Source: CBDAUN01 sp965214615 (GTDB lineage: Bacteria; Pseudomonadota; Gammaproteobacteria; Arenicellales; JAJDZL01). Taken from it: DNA of 64,000 nucleotides. The notes under the pieces are model-generated. The model saw only the letters and a list, made by a program, of their open reading frames with translations. It was not told the DNA's origin and made no database searches. The stretch lies in assembly GCA_965214615.1 (NCBI GenBank), contig OZ243952.1, positions 3,180,838 through 3,244,837 on the forward strand. The letters are read 5' to 3'. The position numbers and the translations under genes are program-made. Below, one piece after another: positions 16,611 through 24,195 of this stretch (position 1 is the first letter of the stretch; every line of letters begins with the position of its first letter).

Positions 16611-17063
16611 GTGAAACTCGGAGAGAAAATCGTTTTTGGATTTGCCGCTGTCGTGGTCATTGCCGCCGGAGCCAGAGGCTATCAGGTGATAACGGCAGAG
16701 CAGCCGAGCATGCCCAAGCACTACTACGAGTGGGACCAGACCGGGCTTGACGGGCACTATCTTTATCGCGAGCTTGGCTGCAAGAACTGTCACCGGTCGA
16801 TGGGCACAGGGGAAGTCGGGGTTGCCCCGGTTCTCGACGGCGTCGGTACACGCAGAACGCCTGAGTGGCTGCAGCAGTATCTGGCCGACCCGGGATCCCT
16901 GGTAGAGGGCACAGCGCATGACGGATCGTTCGCGCCTGATTTTAGAAGCTATGACAATGCGCAGCGCGAACTTCTAGCGGCCTATCTTGTCGGACTGCGG
17001 GCGAATCCGAATTCTCCGAACTATCCCAGGCAGAAGCCTCCGGAGAATCAACCGAACCAATAA
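16611..17063 (+). CDS. Membrane-anchored monohaem cytochrome c
   Basis: The GTG start is preceded by GGAAGGA. The 150-residue protein has an N-terminal helix (IVFGFAAVVVIAAGA) and one haem site, CKNCH, in YRELGCKNCHRSMGTG. The segment APVLDGVGTRRTPEWLQQYL is shared in outline with the cytochrome encoded at 17263 (PSLDGVGSKRDSEWLRRYL), so the two are paralogues. A proline-rich C-terminal tail (PRQKPPENQPNQ) is unusual. It is a candidate electron donor to the CcoN/CcoO pair. Confidence 0.82.
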   Translation: MKLGEKIVFGFAAVVVIAAGARGYQVITAEQPSMPKHYYEWDQTGLDGHYLYRELGCKNCHRSMGTGEVGVAPVLDGVGTRRTPEWLQQYLADPGSLVEGTAHDGSFAPDFRSYDNAQRELLAAYLVGLRANPNSPNYPRQKPPENQPNQ

Positions 17064-17085
17064 TTTAAGCCAAGGGGAAACTGTC

Positions 17086-17247
17086 ATGAACGGCGAACTT
17101 CTAATCCCGTACATCTGGGCTGGCACCGGCCTGATCATGCTGATCGGGATTGTGCTGGTGATCTACTGGGCGTACCGACACAACCAGTTTGATGAAAATA
17201 TCAAGGATCAGATATTTACCGAAGGCGACGATGACCGCTACGGATAG
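17086..17247 (+). CDS. CcoS-like small membrane protein
   Basis: This is a 53-codon gene starting at ATG 17086 after a good ribosome site (AAGGGG). It has one membrane helix (YIWAGTGLIMLIGIVLVIYW) followed by AYRHNQFDENIKDQIFTEGDDDRYG. The W-A-x-x-x-x-Q-F-D-x-x pattern and acidic end resemble CcoS, a cbb3 assembly protein linked to cofactor insertion. The resemblance is short, so a CcoQ-like or unrelated small subunit remains possible. Confidence 0.6.
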   Translation: MNGELLIPYIWAGTGLIMLIGIVLVIYWAYRHNQFDENIKDQIFTEGDDDRYG

Positions 17248-17262
17248 CGGCGAGACACTGCG

Positions 17263-17673
17263 GTGAAGCTGTCAGGCGGCGAAATCGTCGTCATTGCAGG
17301 ATCAGCGGCAATCATCGCGTTTGCGGCCGTAGTCGGCGGCGTCATCTATCTCAAGCCGCCCCCGGTGCGATTTGCCTATGTCGAGACGCCGCATACAATC
17401 CAAGGCGAATCGGTATACCGGCGCGAAGGGTGCCTGTCGTGCCACGAGATATTCGGCAACGGAGCTTCATACGGTCCGAGTCTGGACGGTGTCGGAAGCA
17501 AGCGCGACAGTGAATGGCTGCGCCGCTATCTGAAAGCGCCGTGGCCCGGGGTTAGCGCCAAGCCCTACCGGCTGAGGATGCCTCCGTACGACCACCTGGA
17601 GCAAGACGATCTGAAAGCGCTGATCGCCTATCTGTCTGCTTTGAAAAGAGGCGACGCCGAAAGAGGCGACTAG
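17263..17673 (+). CDS. Membrane-anchored monohaem cytochrome c
   Basis: The GTG start lies 15 bases after the CcoS-like gene. An N-terminal helix (VVIAGSAAIIAFAAVVGGVI) anchors a 136-residue protein with one haem site, CLSCH, in YRREGCLSCHEIFGNG. The axial Met is probably in YRLRMPPYDHL. It is a paralogue of the cytochrome at 16611 (shared LDGVG and EWLxxYL). The last bases overlap the stop of a small gene on the opposite strand. Confidence 0.82.
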   Translation: MKLSGGEIVVIAGSAAIIAFAAVVGGVIYLKPPPVRFAYVETPHTIQGESVYRREGCLSCHEIFGNGASYGPSLDGVGSKRDSEWLRRYLKAPWPGVSAKPYRLRMPPYDHLEQDDLKALIAYLSALKRGDAERGD

Positions 17674-17810
17674 GACTGATACCGGTTTTCCTTGTCCTTG
17701 TCGATCAGGCCGGTGCCGATGCATGCCCAGGGGACGACGGCAAGCGCAATGGAACCGCCCAGTCCGAATACAATCAGGGCGCCGATGATCAGAGGAGGTA
17801 ATTCTTGCAT
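17670..17810 (-). CDS. Possible small single-helix membrane protein (46 aa), opposite strand
   Basis: An ATG at 17810 on the minus strand opens a 46-codon frame. It encodes MQELPPL, then a helix (IIGALIVFGLGGSIALAVVP), then WACIGTGLIDKDKENRYQS. The helix-plus-charged-tail design resembles the other small membrane proteins of this cluster. It overlaps the 3' end of the cytochrome gene by four bases and is divergent from the lipoprotein gene at 17881. I see no strong ribosome site. It could be a chance frame. Confidence 0.4.
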   Translation of the reverse strand: MQELPPLIIGALIVFGLGGSIALAVVPWACIGTGLIDKDKENRYQS

Positions 17811-17832
17811 GATATTTGAACCGGATTCAATT

Positions 17833-17856
17833 TATACTTGAGTCTGACCAAGTATA
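17833..17856. promoter_or_regulatory. Perfect inverted repeat, operator-like
   Basis: TATACTTG (17833-17840) and CAAGTATA (17849-17856) are perfect 8-base arms around an 8-base spacer. The site lies 24 bases before the lipoprotein ATG and 22 bases before the minus-strand ATG at 17810. The size and ATA...TAT ends recall operators of Rrf2-type regulators, but the regulator is not identified. It could also be an mRNA stem. Confidence 0.5.
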
Positions 17857-17880
17857 TTCCAATTAACGAAGTTGTCAACG

Positions 17881-18390
17881 ATGAAACGGATTATTCTAAT
17901 TTTAAGCTCAGTCGCGCTTGCGCTGGCCGTATCGGCCTGCCAGGACAACACCGGCGTTCCTGGCGGCAAGCTGAGAATCGGCGACAAAGCACCGCCTAGC
18001 ACCAATTTGACCGTCGAAGATCCCAGCCAATGGCATCAGGTCTCCACCATGGATACCAAGGTGCCGTTGTATGAATGGAAGATTGCGGACCTGATCAAGC
18101 AGGGAAAGCCGTTTCTCGCGGTATTCGGAACGCCGCAGCACTGTACCATGTGCGTCGATCAAATACGCCGGGTCGCAGTCATGGAAGAGAAATTCGGAGA
18201 CCGCTTCGCTTTTGTACATATCGACGGATACAAGGACAGCCGCGTGTGGGTTGAATGGGGCGTCAAGGGTGAACCTTGGACTTATTTCGTCGATCAAAGT
18301 GGCGAGGTCACTGAAATTCTGCCCGGTCAGACCGAACTCGGACTGCTTGAACGAAATATCGAGCAGTTGATGCAGGACCAGTCCGGATGA
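17881..18390 (+). CDS. Thioredoxin-fold lipoprotein, possible metal chaperone
   Basis: From ATG 17881 the signal peptide ends in a lipobox, AVSAC, so the protein is probably a lipid-anchored periplasmic protein. The C-terminal part is thioredoxin-like: FLAVFGTPQHCTMCVDQIR holds a CTMC redox or metal-binding pair, and VKGEPWTYFVDQSGEV is the usual strand after the cis-proline region. In oxidase clusters such proteins (Sco, TlpA-like) deliver copper or reduce cysteines. That role is inferred from context here. Its stop overlaps the next ATG (ATGATGA). Confidence 0.7.
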   Translation: MKRIILILSSVALALAVSACQDNTGVPGGKLRIGDKAPPSTNLTVEDPSQWHQVSTMDTKVPLYEWKIADLIKQGKPFLAVFGTPQHCTMCVDQIRRVAVMEEKFGDRFAFVHIDGYKDSRVWVEWGVKGEPWTYFVDQSGEVTEILPGQTELGLLERNIEQLMQDQSG

Positions 18391-18626
18391 TGGCTGCACC
18401 CCGTCTTGCAAGCTTGATTGGCGTCGCAACATTTGCGGCGCTGCTTCCGGCCTTGGCACAGGCTCAGATCAACCCGTATGTCTACGTGCGCATGTCGCTT
18501 GGGGTGCCGTGGTTTCTTTATTTCGTTTTTCTGGCATGCATTCTCATTCCGTTCGCGCTTTTGATCATCCTTGCCTGGCGCCGGCACTTAAGCGGTACCG
18601 AAGCAGATGAAGAAACGGGGGGATGA
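18387..18626 (+). CDS. Small membrane protein (79 aa)
   Basis: The protein starts with a cleavable-looking signal (residues 8-26, ending ALAQAQ), then has one strong helix (VPWFLYFVFLACILIPFALLI) and a basic/acidic tail AWRRHLSGTEADEETGG. No family was recognised. It is coupled by overlap to the thioredoxin-like lipoprotein gene and overlaps the next small gene, so a joint role in oxidase assembly is plausible but unproven. Confidence 0.6.
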   Translation: MMAAPRLASLIGVATFAALLPALAQAQINPYVYVRMSLGVPWFLYFVFLACILIPFALLIILAWRRHLSGTEADEETGG

Positions 18627-18789
18627 CCATTCTCGAATCTGGCTTATGGGACGATTTCTACGTATTTTTCTGCCGCTGATTCTACTGGCGGTATTTGTCG
18701 TCATCGCGCTTTTCGTCATCAATTCACTCGAATCGATGGAGTTGATGGAGACCACCAAGCGCGCCGGGCCGACGCTGCTGAATCAATAA
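18607..18789 (+). CDS. Small single-helix membrane protein (60 aa)
   Basis: This reading frame starts inside the 3' end of the preceding gene; an alternative ATG at 18646 would avoid the overlap. One helix (IFLPLILLAVFVVIALFVI) is followed by a polar tail with two ESMEL/LMETT-like segments. It has no recognised family. It is the last plus-strand gene before a gene-free interval. Confidence 0.5.
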   Translation: MKKRGDDHSRIWLMGRFLRIFLPLILLAVFVVIALFVINSLESMELMETTKRAGPTLLNQ

Positions 18790-19171
18790 TTCGGACCGCC
18801 TTGGCTGTTTAGTGCGAAGGTTGCGTGTGCATCCTTCGGCAAGCAATCAAGGGACAGCAGCCAAGCGGCACATGGCTGTGCCCCTTCATTGTGCCAATTG
18901 CCGCATCACCGGGTTAACCGGCATGCCCATCGTATAAAGCTGTTTGCATGGTGACTTGATGGACGATTTGGAACTGCGTCAAAAGCAATGGTGTTCCGAA
19001 CCTTCCGTACACAGCGGAAAGTCAACCAGACCGGATTCTGCATAGGAAGATTAGCGCGGCTTTTGCTTCAAATGACCTGCCCCTATAAGGAACGTGAATC
19101 AAGCGCAATTTGCGACGAACGGCACACTGCAATGGCAGCGCTGCACAAACCGAATACAGACATGAGAAAAC
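18790..19171. other. Gene-free interval between convergent units
   Basis: No convincing coding frame was found. A six-base stem, GGCACA (18867-18872) with TGTGCC (18877-18882), followed by CCTTCATT could serve as a weak terminator for the plus-strand genes. The rest shows nothing I can name. Confidence 0.45.
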
Positions 19172-19912
19172 TTATGGCAGCCGTACCGTCTCGGATTCAC
19201 GCGGATCCAACTCAACGACAGCCTCATTCGTGATCATTCCCGCCTCCCAAACCAGCAGCCGGTACTTGCCCGGCGCGATACGCGTCCATTTGACACTTCC
19301 CGGCATAGAAAAGACTCGGTAGTAGTCGTTTGCCGGTACCAATATCCAAGCCTGCATTCCCGGGTGCAAATCGCATCGGACATTCAGCATTCCCGATGCC
19401 GCCAGAGGCTTTCGAACCGATACCGACCGCAGCGGGGTTGCCACATTGAAGACCGTATCGCCGCGACTGGTGACATGGGCGTTGTGCAAGTACGAGTCGC
19501 GATTTTCGATTTCGATGACACTTCCCGGGCGAACCACTTGCACAGCCGGCTTAAATACACTGCCCTCAATCACGAGACTCGCCACTTCGCCGCTTGGTTC
19601 GCCCGCATGCGCCGGTGCAGACCAGCGCTCCATGTAGACGACAGCCGGCGCGGATATAATCGATTCAAGATTTACGATCAGGCTGGCGCCGGCGCGGTCT
19701 GCGGATCGTGTCGGAAACCGATACTCGTAGCGGATGGACAGCAGCACAGCTGCGATTGCAAGCATTGCAATTGAAACGCTCAGGGCTATTCGTCTTCGCG
19801 AGCCGGACGGCTTGCGATTCGGAGAAGCCTCAGTCGCTTTCCGACGACGCTGCCGGTCCCTTCGAACCTGGTCGAATCGTTGAACAAACAGTCGGTAAAG
19901 CAAGCGTAGCAT
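19172..19912 (-). CDS. Membrane-anchored cupredoxin-like protein
   Basis: The 246-residue protein has a very basic N-terminal cytoplasmic region (about residues 11-42), a single helix (IALSVSIAMLAIAAVLLSI) and a periplasmic domain. It carries the same copper-ligand pattern as the protein encoded at 9132: LHNAHV (His143, His146) and CDLHPGM (Cys180, His183, Met186). The C-terminus (GKYRLLVWEAGM) matches the same beta-sandwich domain. It is the only long gene of the cluster on the minus strand and is divergent from norQ-like. It probably carries electrons or copper at the outer face of the inner membrane. Confidence 0.72.
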   Translation of the reverse strand: MLRLLYRLFVQRFDQVRRDRQRRRKATEASPNRKPSGSRRRIALSVSIAMLAIAAVLLSIRYEYRFPTRSADRAGASLIVNLESIISAPAVVYMERWSAPAHAGEPSGEVASLVIEGSVFKPAVQVVRPGSVIEIENRDSYLHNAHVTSRGDTVFNVATPLRSVSVRKPLAASGMLNVRCDLHPGMQAWILVPANDYYRVFSMPGSVKWTRIAPGKYRLLVWEAGMITNEAVVELDPRESETVRLP

Positions 19913-20016
19913 TGGGTATGGTCACCACGGGACGGCACGTCATTGCCAGCATAATAGAACCGGATCGTACACGTTGCAAATCGCACTTCAGCGTGCTGCG
20001 CACGCAGCAATAGGCG

Positions 20017-20805
20017 ATGACTGGTCCGGCACCCTATTATCTGGCGCTCGACGATGAGATCGAAGTGTTCGATTCGGCCTATCGACGGCAGATGGCTTTG
20101 CTGCTCAAGGGCCCCACGGGTTGCGGCAAGACGCGCTTTGTGCGACACATGGCAGCTGTGCTCGGACGCCCGCTGTTTACCGTCGCATGCCACGACGAAC
20201 TGTCGGCATCGGATCTTCTGGGACGATTTCTGATCAAGGGCAGCGAAACCACATGGCAGGACGGTCCGCTGACCAAGGCGGTTCGCGAAGGCGGAATCTG
20301 CTATCTGGACGAAATCGTCGAATCGCGCAAGGATACCACCGTGGTGATTCACCCGCTGTGCGATGATCGAAGAACGCTGTATCTCGACAAGACCGGAGAA
20401 GTGATCGAGGCGCCTGCGGAATTCATGCTGGTCGCGTCATTCAATCCGGGCTATCAGAATTTGTTCAAGAATCTGAAGCAGAGTACCCGTCAGCGCTTCG
20501 TTTCTGTCACCTTTGATTTTCCGCCGCAGCGCGAAGAAATCGAAATCGTCGTCCGCGAGTCCGGAGTCGATGCATCAATCGCCGAACCGCTGGTACGGCT
20601 CGGACGCAGGCTCCGCGAAGTCGAGGGCCGCGACCTTGACGAAGTGGCATCGACTCGTCTTCTGGTTCACGCCGCGCATCTGATTCGCCAGGGGATTGCG
20701 CCGCGGCGCGCCTGCCGTGCCGCTCTGGCTGATGTCCTGACAGACGATCCGGCAGTGCGCGAAGGATTGATCGAGATCGCCAACGCCTATTTCGCCGATG
20801 AATAG
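20017..20805 (+). CDS. MoxR-type AAA+ ATPase of the CbbQ/NirQ/NorQ group
   Basis: The 262-residue ATPase has Walker A GPTGCGKTRFV (about 32-42), Walker B GICYLDEIVESRKD, and the family segment FMLVASFNPGYQNLFKNLKQSTRQRF. CbbQ/NorQ proteins work with a VWA protein to activate metalloenzymes; NorQ-NorD is needed for the non-haem iron of nitric oxide reductase. The next gene encodes exactly such a VWA partner and overlaps by eight bases. The likely client here is the C-family oxidase encoded upstream. Confidence 0.88.
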   Translation: MTGPAPYYLALDDEIEVFDSAYRRQMALLLKGPTGCGKTRFVRHMAAVLGRPLFTVACHDELSASDLLGRFLIKGSETTWQDGPLTKAVREGGICYLDEIVESRKDTTVVIHPLCDDRRTLYLDKTGEVIEAPAEFMLVASFNPGYQNLFKNLKQSTRQRFVSVTFDFPPQREEIEIVVRESGVDASIAEPLVRLGRRLREVEGRDLDEVASTRLLVHAAHLIRQGIAPRRACRAALADVLTDDPAVREGLIEIANAYFADE

Positions 20806-22525
20806 CCTTCCCGCACTCGGGGTGCAAATCGTATGGCACAGTGTTCTTTACGGTCTTGCCGGGCGGCTGCGCCATCCGCATGCCGGCGTATCGGGAAAGC
20901 AGATGTGGCGCAGCCTGAATCTCTACTATCATGCGCTCGGCGGAGACCTGGGCAGTGCAATTGACGGAACATCGCTGAACCGTTCGTCCGATTCGGTGCA
21001 GTTGAAAACCCACCGCGGCCTGGATCTGCAGGCATGGTCGGAATCAGGAACGCTGCACTTGCCGCATCGGATTAACCGGTTTTCATCTGCCGACCTGAAT
21101 CGGGAACTGTACTACTGGCTGACCGCCTATCTCGCGGCCGGCGAAGCATTGCCCGGTTCGGAAAATCTCGCGCCCGGCGTCCGCCATCTGGCGCAAGGCG
21201 TTGCAGCCAGCGCCAGCGTGCTGCGACAATTTCCGACTCTTGAACCGCGATACCGCCGTCTTTGCGCCGAAGAATTGAACCAGCGCCGGAGCGCAGTGCC
21301 CGATTCCGGATCGACAAACCCGAGCAAAATCCTTGAATCCGCATTTCGACACGCCTTGGGCAGCGAGCGTCCTTTGAACAACGCCTATCTTGCGGATCTG
21401 ATCCGGCGCGCCCGCAATCGCGAGCCGGTTGAACCGTGCCCGGAGTGGAATTCGCAAATTGTGCCGTTCTTGCCGGTACCGCTTTGGTCTTTCAAATCCC
21501 CGGCGACGCCTGGAATTCGAATTCCCTGGCTCCGACGCAGGCTCAAGCCAAGTGCCGACGGATCGATCAAGGAATTGCGCGATCCGGCATTCGACCCGAC
21601 GCACGAGACGCCGCCGCTTGCGGGACGGCCTGCACGGGATCTTTCAACCTATCCGGAATGGGATTGCTTCGAAAACGCCTATAAGCCGGATTGGTGCCGT
21701 GTCACAGAGCGAACCCCCAATCCCGGCAGCCATGCGGCGGCAGATACCGGTTTCGAGGAACTGGCAAGCAGGGTGCGCAGGCGCTATGCCCTGATTCAGC
21801 CTGAAGCGCAGTGGCACCGAAATTTGGAATCCGGTGCGGAACTCGACATTGACGCCTATGTCGCCGCCTACAGCGATGCGAAAGGATGCGGGCGCGGCGA
21901 CTACAGATGCTACCGCGAATCCCGGCAGCGTTTCCGGGATTTATCGGTCGCGGTGCTTCTAGACGCATCCCGCTCCACCGACGCGTGGATCGGCGACAGT
22001 CGCGTCATTGACGTTGCCAAGCAATCGGTCGCGGTGCTTTCGCACGTTCTGGACTCGAGTGCCGATCAGTTCGCACTGTATGGTTTTTCGAGTGACAGCC
22101 GCCTGCGGGTACGCTGCGAGCGGATCAAGGATTTTGACGAGCCATACGACGCAACGGCCCGGAACAGGCTTTTGTCGATGCAGCCGGCCAACTACACGCG
22201 GATGGGGGCGGCCATCCGTCATGTAGGTTCGAAACTCGCTCAGCGCATGACGCAGAAAAGGCTACTGCTGGTGCTTGGCGACGGCAGGCCGCACGATCCG
22301 ACCGACCGCTATGAGGGAAGGTATGCGATGGAAGACACGAAACGGGCGATACGCGAGTTGCGACGGCGCCACATTCATTGCTTCGGCCTTACGGTTGACA
22401 GTCAGGGCAGGAGCTATGTGCGCGATCTTTTCGGGCCGGGCGGCTACGCTGTGTATTCGCGTCTGGAATCGCTTCCGGACGCGCTGCCGCACTTGTACGT
22501 GCAATTGACCGGCCTGTCAAACTAA
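20798..22525 (+). CDS. NorD/CbbO-like von Willebrand factor A protein
   Basis: The 575-residue protein ends in a VWA domain with the MIDAS motif AVLLDASRSTDAW (DxSxS) and downstream VLGDGRPHDPTDRYEGRYA. The N-terminal two thirds are helical and variable, as in NorD. The pairing with a NorQ-like ATPase by overlapping genes is the standard layout. It likely acts with that ATPase as a metal-insertion or conformational activator. Classical norC and norB are not adjacent; a CcoN/CcoO pair is in the cluster instead. Confidence 0.85.
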   Translation: MNSLPALGVQIVWHSVLYGLAGRLRHPHAGVSGKQMWRSLNLYYHALGGDLGSAIDGTSLNRSSDSVQLKTHRGLDLQAWSESGTLHLPHRINRFSSADLNRELYYWLTAYLAAGEALPGSENLAPGVRHLAQGVAASASVLRQFPTLEPRYRRLCAEELNQRRSAVPDSGSTNPSKILESAFRHALGSERPLNNAYLADLIRRARNREPVEPCPEWNSQIVPFLPVPLWSFKSPATPGIRIPWLRRRLKPSADGSIKELRDPAFDPTHETPPLAGRPARDLSTYPEWDCFENAYKPDWCRVTERTPNPGSHAAADTGFEELASRVRRRYALIQPEAQWHRNLESGAELDIDAYVAAYSDAKGCGRGDYRCYRESRQRFRDLSVAVLLDASRSTDAWIGDSRVIDVAKQSVAVLSHVLDSSADQFALYGFSSDSRLRVRCERIKDFDEPYDATARNRLLSMQPANYTRMGAAIRHVGSKLAQRMTQKRLLLVLGDGRPHDPTDRYEGRYAMEDTKRAIRELRRRHIHCFGLTVDSQGRSYVRDLFGPGGYAVYSRLESLPDALPHLYVQLTGLSN

Positions 22526-22540
22526 GGTGTCGTTGGCCGC

Positions 22541-23764
22541 ATGAAGCGTCGATTGATACTGATTGCAGCGTTTGCAGCGGCGCTGCTGCCGCAACCTTCA
22601 ATACATGCAGCCGGCGACGGAGCTGTGATGCTGGTCGGCGGAACACTTGCGCTGAACAAAGGGGTAATCTGGCGTAACTTGACGAAAATTGCGAACCGTA
22701 GAGAAGGAGAAAACCTTGTCGTCGCAGCGGCGCACGCCAGACCGCGAATGTTCGGAGAGTTCGCCTTGCGCGCCTTTGAGCGCTACGGCGAAACGGCGCA
22801 GCTCGTTCCGTTGGCCGAAACCTTTCAGGAATTTTCGACCGATCATCGGCTTGCTGTCAAGGACCATGAGCTTGCAAGCAGAATTCGGCAGTCAAGATCA
22901 GTCTTTTTTGTCGGCGGCGCGCCGCAAAGGCTTGCACACGTGCTGCTTGACGACAGCGGTTCGCCAACCGACGCGGCCGACGCGGTACGGCATGTGCATC
23001 GAAGCGGCGGGCTGATCATTGGCGGCATTCCGGGCGTCGCTGGCGCAGCAACCCGTGTCGATCCCATGGATGCATTGCGGCACTGGAAAATCGATTCGGA
23101 CCAGCTTTATCGCGGTCTCGATCTGATGGACGGAATGCTGGTCGATCAGCTTTTTTTTGCGCCCGGACGACTGGCGATCACTTTGATCGTCATGCATCAG
23201 CTCGACATCGATCTTGGAATCGGCGTCGACTTTGATACAGCAGCCGTGATTCACGGCGATACCGTCGAAGTCATCGGGGAGCGCGGCGTGGTTGCGATTG
23301 ACATGACTCAGACAACAGCGCAGGCGACAGCATCCGGAATGCATCTCAAGGGCATTCGCCTAAGCTATCTGGAAAGTGGCGACCGCTTCGACATCGGAGC
23401 CTTGAAGACAGTTCCGCATGCGCACAAACTCGGGGAATTCGACCTGAATCCGCTTCCGCCTGCACCTGATGCCGCTTTTTCTGCGGTTTCAAGAGAGATT
23501 CTGCTGCCAGGAGAGCTCAAGAGCATTATGCTCGCAGCAGTCGAAGGAGAAACCGGACAGGCGGCAGGCTATGCATACTTTCCGGGATCGCAGGCGGGCT
23601 ATCGTTTTCGCTTCTATGCCGGGCAAGATACGAAAGGATGGCTTTCGGCCTATACGGGAGACCTCGGGCAGACTCTGGCCCATGTCTATCTTGACATCGA
23701 GCCGGTCGGAAACGTGCTGTCGGGCGGCGCGTTCAACAAACTTGCATTGAATGCAGGCGACTGA
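22541..23764 (+). CDS. Cyanophycinase-like (peptidase S51) secreted protein, probably inactive
   Basis: The protein is 407 residues with a signal peptide ending SIHAAG. The fold signature of cyanophycinases is clear: VFFVGGAPQRLAHVL, GGLIIGGIPGVAGAAT, GLDLMDGMLVDQLFF, and LGIGVDFDTAAVIHGD. The catalytic Ser normally lies in G-T-S-A-G-A-A; here the segment reads GIPGVAGAA with no Ser. The catalytic His of DQHF is Leu (DQLF). Both losses suggest a non-peptidase role. The last about 130 residues are an added domain. It starts 15 bases after the NorD-like stop, so it may share that transcript. Confidence 0.75.
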   Translation: MKRRLILIAAFAAALLPQPSIHAAGDGAVMLVGGTLALNKGVIWRNLTKIANRREGENLVVAAAHARPRMFGEFALRAFERYGETAQLVPLAETFQEFSTDHRLAVKDHELASRIRQSRSVFFVGGAPQRLAHVLLDDSGSPTDAADAVRHVHRSGGLIIGGIPGVAGAATRVDPMDALRHWKIDSDQLYRGLDLMDGMLVDQLFFAPGRLAITLIVMHQLDIDLGIGVDFDTAAVIHGDTVEVIGERGVVAIDMTQTTAQATASGMHLKGIRLSYLESGDRFDIGALKTVPHAHKLGEFDLNPLPPAPDAAFSAVSREILLPGELKSIMLAAVEGETGQAAGYAYFPGSQAGYRFRFYAGQDTKGWLSAYTGDLGQTLAHVYLDIEPVGNVLSGGAFNKLALNAGD

Positions 23765-24195
23765 GTGCGCGGACAGTGCCGGCGATCCGCCTCATTTGTT
23801 GAACTGATTCGTTGCATTGTTGTGACAACTAGGACAATTCGGCAAACTTTCTGATCCGAAAGAATCAATTGAGTCATTGCTGGCGAGGAGATCTTGCGCC
23901 TTGCCTTGGAGAACGATTCAAAGGTCCGCCGCAGGGATGCAGAGCGACAAGCCACTTGAAAATCCAGTCCGCGCGAATCCGTCTGTCCCTGGCCGGGCGG
24001 CGACGCCGGCACGCCCGAAGAACCCTGGCTCTGGCCGAAGATTTCATGCGCTGGCGGCGAAACCGATTCGTCTGGCTCTTCGGCCCCGCTTGTCATCGGA
24101 CAATTCACAAACTGGATCATTCGAATCTCAGCGCTGTTACAATCACTGAAGGGAAATTGAAACGATTTGAAGAACGCAATCCCAAGAGGCATCAC
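23765..24195. other. Intergenic stretch without a recognised gene
   Basis: A frame on the plus strand runs through part of this region into the next gene (from 23869), but its translation is arginine-rich and without a recognisable feature before ATG 24196. I treat it as non-coding. It must contain the promoter of the 24196 gene; I cannot place it. Confidence 0.4.

Noticed and set aside
17793..17838. Ten-codon plus-strand frame after a perfect AGGAGGT
   Set aside because: The 10-residue product (MIFEPDSIYT) has no feature of a leader peptide, and the AGGAGGT is part of the minus-strand small gene. Probably coincidence.
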